Assembly: GCF_002744755.1 (NCBI RefSeq)
Contig: NZ_KZ319301.1
Coordinates: 1-58,292 of the forward strand
DNA from: Leeuwenhoekiella nanhaiensis
GTDB lineage: Bacteria; Bacteroidota; Bacteroidia; Flavobacteriales; Flavobacteriaceae
Length of the DNA: 58,292 nucleotides
Direction: 5' to 3'
A program made the translations under genes and the position numbers. The notes beneath the pieces were generated by a model, which saw only the letters and a list, made by a program, of their open reading frames with translations, was not told the DNA's origin and ran no database searches. Positions 35,536-43,840 of this stretch are shown piece by piece (position 1 is the stretch's first letter; each line of letters begins with the position of its first letter).

Positions 35536-36436
35536 CACCAGAAATGAGTTTTTTAAGACGTTTAAAGTCTTCTTCAGATGAAAACGGAATGATTAGCTTT
35601 CCATTGCCTTTAGCGGCAACTTTTACATCAACTTTTGCCCCAAAATACTCAGCAAACTCTTTTTTTCCGGTTTCAATAAACTCAGGAACCTGTGCTGGTT
35701 TTGGTTTTTCGGGCGTTTTAATACCCTTTCCGGCTTTATAATCTTTGACTAAAGCTTCTGTTGCCCGTACAGATAAAGAATTCTCGATGATCTTTTCGTA
35801 GATATCAAGCTGATCTGAAGTGCTGTCGATGTTGATTAGAGCACGGCCATGGCCCATTGACAAAAATCCGTCACGCATTCCGGTTTGAATGATGGGATCA
35901 AGCTTTAAGAGTCTCAGATAGTTGGAGATCGTAGAGCGGTTTTTACCCACGCGTTCACTCATTTGCTCCTGAGTAAGATTTATTTCTTCAATAAGACGCT
36001 CATAAGACAAAGCGATCTCAATGGGGTCAAGATCCTCACGCTGAATATTCTCAACCAGAGCCATCTCAAGCGATTCCTGATCGTTTGCAATGCGTATGTA
36101 AGCGGGGATGGTTTCAAGACCTACGAGTTTTGAAGCTCTAAAACGGCGCTCACCTGATACCAGTTGGTACTTTCCAAAATCTATCTTACGTACGGTAATG
36201 GGTTGAATAACCCCTAACTCCCTGATTGACGAAGCCAGTTCCTTAAGAGCCTCTTCATTAAAGCTGCTACGAGGCTGAAACGGGTTTACCTCAATCTGAT
36301 CAAGCTCTAACTCAACGATATTGCCTACAACCTTATCTGCACCTTTATCTCCTGCTGATTTTATGTCGTTATCGGGATCCTTCAGCAATGCAGAAAGACC
36401 ACGACCCAGAGCTTGTTTTTTCATTGCTTTAGCCAT
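35531..36436 (-). CDS. parB: Chromosome-partitioning protein ParB
   Basis: A 301-residue ParB/Spo0J. ParB nuclease-like CTPase domain: VNPFQPRSSF, then LVSGERRFRASKL and LVENIQREDLDP. Helix-turn-helix: TQEQMSERVGKNRSTISNYL, binding parS. Linker and C-terminal dimerisation segment (about 240-301) end in LKKLISGA. Located directly after parA in one operon. No parS was found by eye in the window. Confidence 0.93.
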   Translation of the reverse strand: MAKAMKKQALGRGLSALLKDPDNDIKSAGDKGADKVVGNIVELELDQIEVNPFQPRSSFNEEALKELASSIRELGVIQPITVRKIDFGKYQLVSGERRFRASKLVGLETIPAYIRIANDQESLEMALVENIQREDLDPIEIALSYERLIEEINLTQEQMSERVGKNRSTISNYLRLLKLDPIIQTGMRDGFLSMGHGRALINIDSTSDQLDIYEKIIENSLSVRATEALVKDYKAGKGIKTPEKPKPAQVPEFIETGKKEFAEYFGAKVDVKVAAKGNGKLIIPFSSEEDFKRLKKLISGA

Positions 36437-36438
36437 GC

Positions 36439-37206
36439 TTACGCGTCATTTTTTGTGATTATCTCCTGGGCTAAACTTAAGTAATTTGCGGCACCTTTAC
36501 TGCCCGCATCGTAGTTTATTATGCTTTCACCATAACTTGGAGCTTCGCTTAAACGCACATTACGCTGTATGATGGTTTCAAAAACCATTTCATCAAAATG
36601 CTTTTGTACCTCTTCTACAACCTGATTAGATAAACGCAGGCGTGAATCAAACATCGTTAGCAGTAAGCCTTCAATGTCCAGGGTGTTGTTATGTATTTTC
36701 TGAACACTTTTAATGGTGTTGAGCAATTTACCCAGCCCTTCAAGGGCAAAATATTCACATTGTATAGGTATGATTACCGAATCTGATGCTGTAAGTGCAT
36801 TAAGTGTAAGAAGTCCTAAAGAAGGTGCACAATCAATCAAAATATAGTCGTACTGATCCTTCAGGTGGCGTATGGCCTTACGCAGCATATACTCACGCTG
36901 TTCCATCTCTACCAGTTCGATTTCTATCGCTACAAGGTCAATATGAGCGGGAATAAGATCCAGGTTTGGAGATTCGGTCTTTATAATGGTTTCTTCAGCT
37001 GAACTTGAATGTTCCAGTAGCTGATAGGTGCCCAACTCCACAGACTCTACGTCAATACCCAGACCGGAGGTGGCATTTGCCTGTGGATCTGCATCAATAA
37101 GAAGAACTTTTTTTTCAAGAACCCCTAAAGAGGCTGCCAGGTTTACCGAAGTAGTTGTCTTACCAACGCCCCCTTTTTGGTTTGCAATTGCAATGATTTT
37201 ACCCAT
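36439..37206 (-). CDS. parA: Chromosome-partitioning ATPase ParA
   Basis: A 255-residue Soj/ParA ATPase. Deviant Walker A KGGVGKTTT near the N-terminus, DADPQANAT (Walker A'), and DYILIDCAPS (Walker B). It ends two bases before the parB start. ATG 37206 is chosen because the sequence after it (MGKIIAIANQKGG) is the standard N-terminus; the in-frame extension to 37239 is not conserved-looking. Confidence 0.93.
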   Translation of the reverse strand: MGKIIAIANQKGGVGKTTTSVNLAASLGVLEKKVLLIDADPQANATSGLGIDVESVELGTYQLLEHSSSAEETIIKTESPNLDLIPAHIDLVAIEIELVEMEQREYMLRKAIRHLKDQYDYILIDCAPSLGLLTLNALTASDSVIIPIQCEYFALEGLGKLLNTIKSVQKIHNNTLDIEGLLLTMFDSRLRLSNQVVEEVQKHFDEMVFETIIQRNVRLSEAPSYGESIINYDAGSKGAANYLSLAQEIITKNDA

Positions 37207-37484
37207 AGGATTTGTGAGAATTATTAAGCGAAAATACAATATATAACCCGCAAATAAAATGCTTTTTGTTAACAGTCGCGGTTGACTACTCCTTCTGGAA
37301 TAGAAGCCGGCAAAATGAATTTTTGCAAAACTGACTCTCTTATACTTTAATTATTTTTAATAATAGATTATATTCATTGAATAAACTATTTACGTCTGAA
37401 AATTTGGGGTTTGGTCGATTTTATTTTTTTGATCCTTTAAATGCTTGTAGATTCATTACTGTTAATCATTTTAAACTAAGTATT

Positions 37485-37670
37485 ATGAACCAAACCAAAC
37501 TTAATCTGGAAGATTTCTCTTTTGAGAAATTGGAAGAGCGTAAGGAATTTACGTTCTATTACAGCCACGACTCCGGTTGTGCGAAAACACACAGCTCGTG
37601 TGATCCTTGTGCACCGCCACCGTCTTGTCCACCACCACCTCCACCATCATGTGGCGGTACACCAACCTAA
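37485..37670 (+). CDS. RiPP-like precursor peptide, Cys/Pro-rich core
   Basis: A 61-residue peptide from ATG 37485. The first 30 residues look like a leader (MNQTKLNLEDFSFEKLEE, charged, with an LEDFSFEKL motif suited to an RRE). The last 30 have five Cys (32, 39, 42, 48, 56) and Pro runs (APPPSC, PPPPPPSC) ending GGTPT. An in-frame reading from 37377 is longer but ATG 37485 gives a normal precursor. No function is known for this family. The downstream enzymes make it a strong precursor candidate: Cys could be prenylated, cross-linked or disulfide-bonded. Confidence 0.78.
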   Translation: MNQTKLNLEDFSFEKLEERKEFTFYYSHDSGCAKTHSSCDPCAPPPSCPPPPPPSCGGTPT

Positions 37671-37689
37671 AATAAGTACTAGTTGGGTG

Positions 37690-37747
37690 GCACCTTAAGG
37701 TGCAGTTAAAACTAAAAGTTCAAATTAAATTTTTAATTTGAACTTTT
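37690..37747 (+). terminator. Hairpin attenuator after the precursor gene
   Basis: A perfect 14-bp palindrome GCACCTTAAGGTGC (37690-37703) is followed by a 16-bp perfect stem (37714-37729 with 37732-37747) and a T run. This lies between precursor and enzymes, where RiPP operons often carry a leaky terminator to keep precursor mRNA in excess. Confidence 0.85.
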
Positions 37748-37760
37748 TACATTTTCAGAT

Positions 37761-38573
37761 ATGTCTCAAAACACAGTCTCTACCTATTTTTTTACCCGTT
37801 TACTCGACTTTATCAGTCCATTATGCGTCATAAACAATGACGAAAGATTCAATACGTTTAAAAAGGCTGTAGAGTACTACACGTATTACACCTTTACGAT
37901 TGATGCTCTGGTAGATGGAGAAATCGCATTTGAGATTGGCGTTCCGGCAGCAGAGCACAAGCTTGTTAAAGCAAATCGTTCTAATACCCAATCTTTGCGC
38001 ATATTAGCGCGGTTGTTTGATGAGAACTCCCGTTTTTGGAACATTATGGAAACTTATATGAGTGCCTATTATTGCGGTTTGGTTCTTGAAAAACAACATA
38101 ATACCGCTTCATTTTCGCATAGTCTTGAAAGCTTTAAAGCTTACGCCCTCGCTAAACACGCGCCTGCGTTTGTCCCATCAGGCGGATTGCTGCTGCTTTT
38201 TGAATCGCAAATAGATCAAAAACGGCTGGAGAAGCTCTTAACTCCCTTGTTTTATGGCATGCAAATGCTTGACGATCTGGAAGACTTTGATAAGGATATT
38301 GAATCTGGGCAGTTGACCTATTGCATTAGCCGGGTAAGAAGCTATATCGAAAAAGAAGGGGTAGAAAATCCAAATAATTTGCAACGTTTTGAAGAACGTG
38401 TTTTCTATTTGTCAGGAATTGCCCGTGAATGTAATGATTTTGCGGAAGAGCAATTTCAAAAGGCCAGAGCTGAGGCTTTAAACCTGCAACTTTATGATTT
38501 GGTTTCCTGGATCGAAAGTATGTTTAAGATGCTTGAGCACAACCGGAATATCATCGACGAGGTAAGTAAGTAA
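37761..38573 (+). CDS. Class I isoprenoid-synthase-like enzyme
   Basis: A 270-residue all-helical protein. It carries a first Asp-rich motif in FTIDALVDGE (Asp48, Asp52) and a second in MLDDLEDFDKDIESGQLTY (Asp171, Asp172, Asp175, Asp178). The second is the arrangement of polyprenyl and squalene/phytoene synthase-type enzymes, whose Asp bind Mg-diphosphate. No signal peptide or strong membrane segment is present. Its neighbours are a Cys-rich precursor and a peptide metalloprotease, not terpenoid-pathway genes. It may transfer or process an isoprenyl group on the peptide; this is inference. It ends two bases before the next start. Confidence 0.75.
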   Translation: MSQNTVSTYFFTRLLDFISPLCVINNDERFNTFKKAVEYYTYYTFTIDALVDGEIAFEIGVPAAEHKLVKANRSNTQSLRILARLFDENSRFWNIMETYMSAYYCGLVLEKQHNTASFSHSLESFKAYALAKHAPAFVPSGGLLLLFESQIDQKRLEKLLTPLFYGMQMLDDLEDFDKDIESGQLTYCISRVRSYIEKEGVENPNNLQRFEERVFYLSGIARECNDFAEEQFQKARAEALNLQLYDLVSWIESMFKMLEHNRNIIDEVSK

Positions 38574-38574
38574 A

Positions 38575-39756
38575 ATGGCAATCTTAAAAAAGCATTTCAG
38601 CATTTCAAAATACGAGCAAAACTCCTGGGTTCTGCAGAATGCTAACAGGCATTATATCATTTCTGCCCCGGCAAAAGAACTGGTAGACCTCCTGGAGCGT
38701 GCTGAAAACCTGGAAGATGCCTGTTCCAGATTTAATGAGGATTACGGCTATCAATTTAAACTTGAGGAATTTTGGGCGTTTATTGTAAACCGGTTAGGAT
38801 TTACCGGCTTGCTTTTAGACTACGAACCCGTTGAGGAAAAGGAACATAAATTCATCAACCTTCAGTTTGTAATTCTCAACGCGAAATGGGCCGGTAAAAT
38901 TGCTGCTCCCTTCATTCCCTTATTTAATAAAGTATTTTTTTACATCAGTTTTGGTCTGTTATTTCTGCTTGCGGTTTTTAGTCTGATACGCTTCAGCTTT
39001 CAAAATACGGGTTTTTCGGTGACTGATTTAATGCTTTTGTATCTGGGCACCATAGTACTTCATGAACTTGGTCATATTGCAGCCTGCAAACGGTTCACAG
39101 GGAAAAACGGAGAAATAGGAGGAGGGCTATACCTTATTTTCCCGGTGTTGTTTTCAAACATTACTGCCCTTTGGCAGGCTAAGAAAAGCGAACGCATCAT
39201 TGGCAATCTGGCCGGAGTTTATATGCAATTGTGGTGTCTGGTGTTTTTTTACCTTCTAAATTGGCTTTACCCTGATGTTGTTTTATTCAATCAGATTGTG
39301 TTTATGCTGGCGCTTTACAGCATGATTCAGCTTATTCCCTTTATACGTTCTGACGGGTACTGGCTTTTGTCTGATTGGAGTGGGACACCCAACCTTTTAT
39401 CCAGAGCTAATGCTGCTTTGAGCGACTTTATAAAGTCTCCCAAACGCTTTTATACCACAGATCGAAGACCTAAAGCCTCCTTTCTGTTAGGGTATTCCGT
39501 GTTTAACAATGCGGTAATTCTCTATTTTATAGGTCTTCAACTGGTATGGAACATTCATGCGATACTTGAGTTTCCGCTTTACCTGGTTGATGTTTTTAAG
39601 CACATCTTTCATTTAGAGGCCGTAGCCTTTGATTTTAGCTATTTCCCGGTATTGCTATTCTACGTGGTAAGTTTTCAATTACTGAAACGGGGTTTTGATT
39701 CGGTTTTTAAAGGCAATAAAAACAAAGAGACACTTGCTCAATCTGGAGCAGAATAA
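38575..39756 (+). CDS. PqqD-like/M50-type membrane metalloprotease
   Basis: A 393-residue protein. The N-terminal part (about 1-85) resembles a PqqD/RRE winged-helix (SAPAKELVDLLERAENLEDACSR, LGFTGLLL). The rest has about six membrane helices with the zinc motif HELGH (163-167) inside a helix and a partner Asp-Gly in RSDGYW (260-261), as in site-2-type and YydH/SkfC-like peptide metalloproteases. It is translationally coupled to the upstream gene. A likely role is leader cleavage or membrane maturation of the precursor. It lacks a PDZ domain, so it is not a typical RseP. Confidence 0.8.
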   Translation: MAILKKHFSISKYEQNSWVLQNANRHYIISAPAKELVDLLERAENLEDACSRFNEDYGYQFKLEEFWAFIVNRLGFTGLLLDYEPVEEKEHKFINLQFVILNAKWAGKIAAPFIPLFNKVFFYISFGLLFLLAVFSLIRFSFQNTGFSVTDLMLLYLGTIVLHELGHIAACKRFTGKNGEIGGGLYLIFPVLFSNITALWQAKKSERIIGNLAGVYMQLWCLVFFYLLNWLYPDVVLFNQIVFMLALYSMIQLIPFIRSDGYWLLSDWSGTPNLLSRANAALSDFIKSPKRFYTTDRRPKASFLLGYSVFNNAVILYFIGLQLVWNIHAILEFPLYLVDVFKHIFHLEAVAFDFSYFPVLLFYVVSFQLLKRGFDSVFKGNKNKETLAQSGAE

Positions 39757-39779
39757 ACTCCTTTGCATAACACCCAAAA

Positions 39780-39846
39780 GGCATTCTATTAAGCTATTTT
39801 TTTAAGCAAGCTTCAAGGTATTATACCTTTGGTATCACCCATAAAA
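39780..39846. repeat. Dispersed 68-bp intergenic repeat, copy 2
   Basis: Matches 10830-10898 from GGCATTCT to ATAAAA. Here the central AAGGTAT-T-ATACCTT is a perfect palindrome. This copy lies between two converging genes just before their terminator. Confidence 0.65.
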
Positions 39847-39882
39847 AAACTCCCTCGAGGTTAAGAATACCTGAGGGAGTTT
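39847..39882. terminator. Bidirectional terminator of the RiPP-like locus
   Basis: AAACTCCCTC / GAGGGAGTTT with inner AGGT/ACCT and a one-base bulge, A and T tracts on both sides, between the metalloprotease and the converging M16 gene. Confidence 0.88.
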
Positions 39883-39902
39883 AGTGATTTATGTATTAAC
39901 CA

Positions 39903-42743
39903 TTACTCGGTTTCTTCAGGCATTAAAACGCCCATAAAGTAATTGGCATCCAGATATTTGTTGGCCACTTCCTGAAGTTCTTCTGCGGTAAGTGCCTGTA
40001 CGCGTTCTTCAAAGCTCATCATACGCGAGATATCCATATCGTCTTCATCACTTTCCTGCAATACCGAAAGCCAAAAGCCATTCTGTTGCATTTTGTCTTT
40101 ACGTTCCTGTAAATAGGTTTCTTTGACTTTAGCCAAATCTTCAGCAGTAGGACCATTTTCCTTAAGTTTTTCTGTTTCGGCCAGAGCAGCTTCCGTTAGT
40201 TTCTCCACATTATCAGGCCCGCAAGGGAAGCTGATGCTGAAAGTTGCATTTCCATAAGGATATTTACGTAAGTTTCCGTTAGCGCCTACACCATAAACAC
40301 CACCTATTTCTTCACGCAATTGCTCAATAAGTTTGATGGTAAGTACTTCGCCAAGAGCGTCTAATTCAAGAGCTTCATCAGCATCATAATCGGTTTCTTC
40401 AACCCATACAATTTGAACACTACTTTTAGGATCTGTACCTTTATTTACAACAACTTTTTGATACTCATCTTTCACGCGGAACTCTGGCACTTCAAAAGTC
40501 TCGTTACTGTCTTTTCCGGGTAGACTGCCAATATAAGTTTTAGCAAATTCTTTCAGCTTTGCTTCATCAATATTCCCAACGAAGTAGAAGTTGAAATCCC
40601 CGGCATCTGCAAAACGCTCCTGATATTTGGCATACGCCAAATCGTAATCAGCCTCATCCAGTTTTTCAGGTGTAGGGAAACCACTAAATCTTGGGTTACC
40701 CTCGTTACGTACTTTGCCTATTTCATTCTGATAATAGTAATTGGGGTTAGCCATCAGGTTGCCCAAAAAGCTCTTTTGCTTGCTTATAAATGAATTGTAG
40801 GCTTCTTCATCTTTATTTAGACCTGTAAAATACAAATAGACCTGTTGAAAAAGCGTCTCAAGATCCTTTGGCGCTGCCTGACCTCTAAAGCCTTCAGTAC
40901 TGCTGGAAATATAGGGTGAAACACCAACTATTTTTCCGCTCATCATTTTATTCATATCGTTAAGGGAAAGACCGCCAATACCTGCCTGTGATAAACCACC
41001 ATTGGCGTAAACGGTATTTAGGTAGTCTTCGTCAGAATATAAGCTTGTACCCCCATAACTGAAAGCGCTAAACAGCACCTCGTCATTCTTAAAATCGGTG
41101 ATTTTGTAGGTAACTTTTGCTCCGTTACTCAGGGTAAACGATTTGTAGTCTAAGTCGGCATTGGTTTCTTCAGAAACAATTGTGCCCGCCTGAGGTTTGG
41201 TTTCAAGCAGTTCACTGCGTACAGCCTCGTCCTCGTAGGCAGTTAGTTCAGCATTCTCTACTTCTTCAAGCAAAGCCAAAACTTCGTCTTCTTTGACCAA
41301 CTCCAGTCCCTCTTTTTCGGGGCCGGTAAGAATGATTACCCGGTTGTCTGGATGTATAAAGTTTTTAATAAGACCGTTTACGTCTTTAAGTTCTATTGAA
41401 GGAAGCACTTTTTGATAGAAGTCATATTCCCACTCAATCCCGGGAATAGGCTCTTCTTCCAGATAATTATTGATGTACTCACCTACAATACGACCACTTT
41501 CTATCTTATCACGATCTTTATAAGCCTTTTCCATACGGGCAATCAGCTCTTTTTTGGCGCGCTCCAGTTCACCTTCCTGAAAACCAAAACGCTTTACGCG
41601 CTCGTTCTCTTCCAGCAAGGCCTGTAATGCAGTCAGTTGTCCGGTTTCGCTCGTTTGAGCTACAGACTGATAGGCTTTTTTATCACGGGCATAGGTGCCA
41701 CCATAATAGCTGTATCCAAAAATAAAGGGAGGATTTGCCGCATTACGCAATTCATTCAGCCTGTTGTTTAACATCGTTGAAAACAAACTGCGCACAACCA
41801 GATCTTTATAATCCTGAGTGGTCTTAGCAGCCGGACTCTTAAACGTGTCTTTGTACATTACCTGAACGCGGCTAAAAGGCGCTTCAGGATCGCTGGCTAC
41901 AGTTATGAAGGTTTCCTCGTGGTTAGGCAGATCAAATTCTTCACGTTTCGGAGCATTTTTTGCAGGCTCAATTCTTCCGAAGTGATCTTTTATTTTTTGC
42001 TCCAGGGTGGCTACATCGAGATCACCCACAGCGACTACCGCCATCAAATCAGGACGGTACCAGTCGTTGTAAAAATTACGCAGAGTCTCGTAGTCGAAGT
42101 TCTCCAGAACGTCTTTTTTACCAATGGGTAAGCGCTCTGCATATTTTGAACCGTAAAGCATTTTAGGTAAATACTCCTGTAGCATACGCTTATCAGGACC
42201 TAAGCCCAGACGGTATTCTTCAAGCACGACGCCACGTTCCCCATCAATGGCTTCTTCAGTAAGCGTAGTATTGTGCGCCCAGTCTTCCAGAATCTGAAAT
42301 CCTTTTTCCAACTTTTCAGGATCATCACTGGGGATGGGTAAGATGTATACCGTCTCGTCAAAACTGGTGTAAGCGTTAAGGTCAGCACCAAATTTCACAC
42401 CGATGCTTTGCAGGTAATCTACCAGTTCGTTTTTTTGAAAATTGGTAGTTCCGTTAAAGTTCATGTGCTCCATAAAATGCGCCAGACCCTGCTGATCATC
42501 ATTTTCAAGGATCGAACCGGCATTAACAACCAGACGTAATTCTACCTTGTCTTCGGGCTTGCCATTGTTGCGAATGTAATAGGTGAGACCGTTCTCAAGC
42601 TTTCCTATTTTGACGTTAGGATCTGTTGGGATTTGACCTTGCGGAATGTTTGCCGAATTGGCCTTGTTCTCTACATTTTGAGCTTGTACCGTTCCCAGGA
42701 GGAACAGACAGAGACCAAAAATCCAAAAATTGTGCTTTTTCAT
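39903..42743 (-). CDS. M16-family (insulinase/pitrilysin) zinc protease
   Basis: A 946-residue secreted protease with a signal peptide (ending VQAQ). The inverted zinc motif HFMEH lies in GLAHFMEHMNFNGT (about residues 85-98), with the downstream Glu region in GVVLEEYR. Two tandem M16 modules plus inactive C-domains give the usual clamshell of about 930 residues. The C-terminal module keeps FSISFPCGPDN. Likely located in the periplasm, degrading peptides. Confidence 0.92.
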   Translation of the reverse strand: MKKHNFWIFGLCLFLLGTVQAQNVENKANSANIPQGQIPTDPNVKIGKLENGLTYYIRNNGKPEDKVELRLVVNAGSILENDDQQGLAHFMEHMNFNGTTNFQKNELVDYLQSIGVKFGADLNAYTSFDETVYILPIPSDDPEKLEKGFQILEDWAHNTTLTEEAIDGERGVVLEEYRLGLGPDKRMLQEYLPKMLYGSKYAERLPIGKKDVLENFDYETLRNFYNDWYRPDLMAVVAVGDLDVATLEQKIKDHFGRIEPAKNAPKREEFDLPNHEETFITVASDPEAPFSRVQVMYKDTFKSPAAKTTQDYKDLVVRSLFSTMLNNRLNELRNAANPPFIFGYSYYGGTYARDKKAYQSVAQTSETGQLTALQALLEENERVKRFGFQEGELERAKKELIARMEKAYKDRDKIESGRIVGEYINNYLEEEPIPGIEWEYDFYQKVLPSIELKDVNGLIKNFIHPDNRVIILTGPEKEGLELVKEDEVLALLEEVENAELTAYEDEAVRSELLETKPQAGTIVSEETNADLDYKSFTLSNGAKVTYKITDFKNDEVLFSAFSYGGTSLYSDEDYLNTVYANGGLSQAGIGGLSLNDMNKMMSGKIVGVSPYISSSTEGFRGQAAPKDLETLFQQVYLYFTGLNKDEEAYNSFISKQKSFLGNLMANPNYYYQNEIGKVRNEGNPRFSGFPTPEKLDEADYDLAYAKYQERFADAGDFNFYFVGNIDEAKLKEFAKTYIGSLPGKDSNETFEVPEFRVKDEYQKVVVNKGTDPKSSVQIVWVEETDYDADEALELDALGEVLTIKLIEQLREEIGGVYGVGANGNLRKYPYGNATFSISFPCGPDNVEKLTEAALAETEKLKENGPTAEDLAKVKETYLQERKDKMQQNGFWLSVLQESDEDDMDISRMMSFEERVQALTAEELQEVANKYLDANYFMGVLMPEETE

Positions 42744-42873
42744 TAATACGTATTTAATGTTAGTGTAAGTACTTGCCCGAATGGGCGTTGTATAGGGATC
42801 GTTAAAACTAAGTATATAGTTTTTGAAAAACCATAAATTAAGGCTCTAATTTCGAGTTTTTTTTCGGTAAGAG

Positions 42874-43755
42874 TTAACTCTTGCGTTTGGCTTTAACCAT
42901 AGCCTCAAGCTGATCCCATAATTCTTCTGGGATGTCTTTAAGCAGGTTGAATTGTCCCGCGCCTTCAAGCCACTCGCCACCGTCAATGGTAACGACCTCA
43001 CCATTAAGATAAGCAGAGAAGTCAGAAACGAGATAAGCAGCCAGATTTGCCAGTTCCTGATGATCGCCTACGCGACGTAGCGGTACTTTTTTAGACAGGT
43101 CAAATTTTTCCGCCAGATCTCCCGGAAGCAGTCGTTCCCAGGCACCTTTGGTAGGGAAGGGGCCGGGTGCAATCGCATTAGAGCGTATGCCGTACTTCGC
43201 CCATTCTACTGCAAGAGAGCGCGTCATCGCCAGTACACCGGCTTTTGCGGTCGCGCTGGGCACTACATAGGCCGAACCCGTCCATGCGTAGGTCGTCACG
43301 ATATTCAGGATGGTTTTGTTTTTTTCGCCCCGGTCAATCCAGTGCTTACCAAATGCCAGCGTACAGTTTTTACTTCCTTTTAATACAATATCAATAACCA
43401 CATCAAAGGCGTTGGCCGAAAGTCGCTCGGTAGGCGAAATGAAATTACCTGCGGCATTATTGAGAAGCACGTCAACACTGCCAAAACGTTTTAAAACCGC
43501 ATCCCGCATGGCTTCAACCTGATCGTAGTGGCGTACATCGCATTGCACGGCAAAGCAGGTGCCTCCGGTCTCATCCTCAAGTTCCTGAGCGGTATTTTTA
43601 AGTTTATCGAGATCTCTGGAGGTGATTGCCACGTTGGCTCCGAGCTCTAGAAAATATTTGGTCATTGATTTTCCCAGACCGCTGCCACCACCGGTGACTA
43701 CAATAGTTTTTCTTTTAAGCGCATCATCGCGCAGCATTTTATCGGTGTAATTCAT
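42874..43755 (-). CDS. SDR-family, 2,4-dienoyl-CoA reductase-like
   Basis: A 293-residue SDR. VTGGGSGLGK cofactor motif with SRDLDKL following, NNAAGNF (typical of the DECR branch), a Ser-equivalent IVTTYAWTG region and a modified YxxxK-like segment (SAYVVPSATAKAG); it ends with AYLNGEVVTIDGGEWL. Enzymes of this branch reduce 2,4-dienoyl-CoA in beta-oxidation of unsaturated acids. The assignment is by motif; the active-site tyrosine is shifted, so activity is not certain. Confidence 0.82.
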   Translation of the reverse strand: MNYTDKMLRDDALKRKTIVVTGGGSGLGKSMTKYFLELGANVAITSRDLDKLKNTAQELEDETGGTCFAVQCDVRHYDQVEAMRDAVLKRFGSVDVLLNNAAGNFISPTERLSANAFDVVIDIVLKGSKNCTLAFGKHWIDRGEKNKTILNIVTTYAWTGSAYVVPSATAKAGVLAMTRSLAVEWAKYGIRSNAIAPGPFPTKGAWERLLPGDLAEKFDLSKKVPLRRVGDHQELANLAAYLVSDFSAYLNGEVVTIDGGEWLEGAGQFNLLKDIPEELWDQLEAMVKAKRKS

Positions 43756-43840
43756 AATAGTTTCGTGTAATTCGTATTGCTTTTTTTAAATGTACATTTT
43801 TCAGCAAACGATTCAATCACCTAATCCTACTTTTTCTAAA

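Noticed and set aside
36439-37484. parS site near parAB
   Set aside because: No match to the TGTTnCACGTGnAACA-type palindrome could be found by eye.
38575-39756. RseP-type regulatory site-2 protease
   Set aside because: There is no PDZ domain, and the N-terminal PqqD-like region and gene context fit peptide maturation better.
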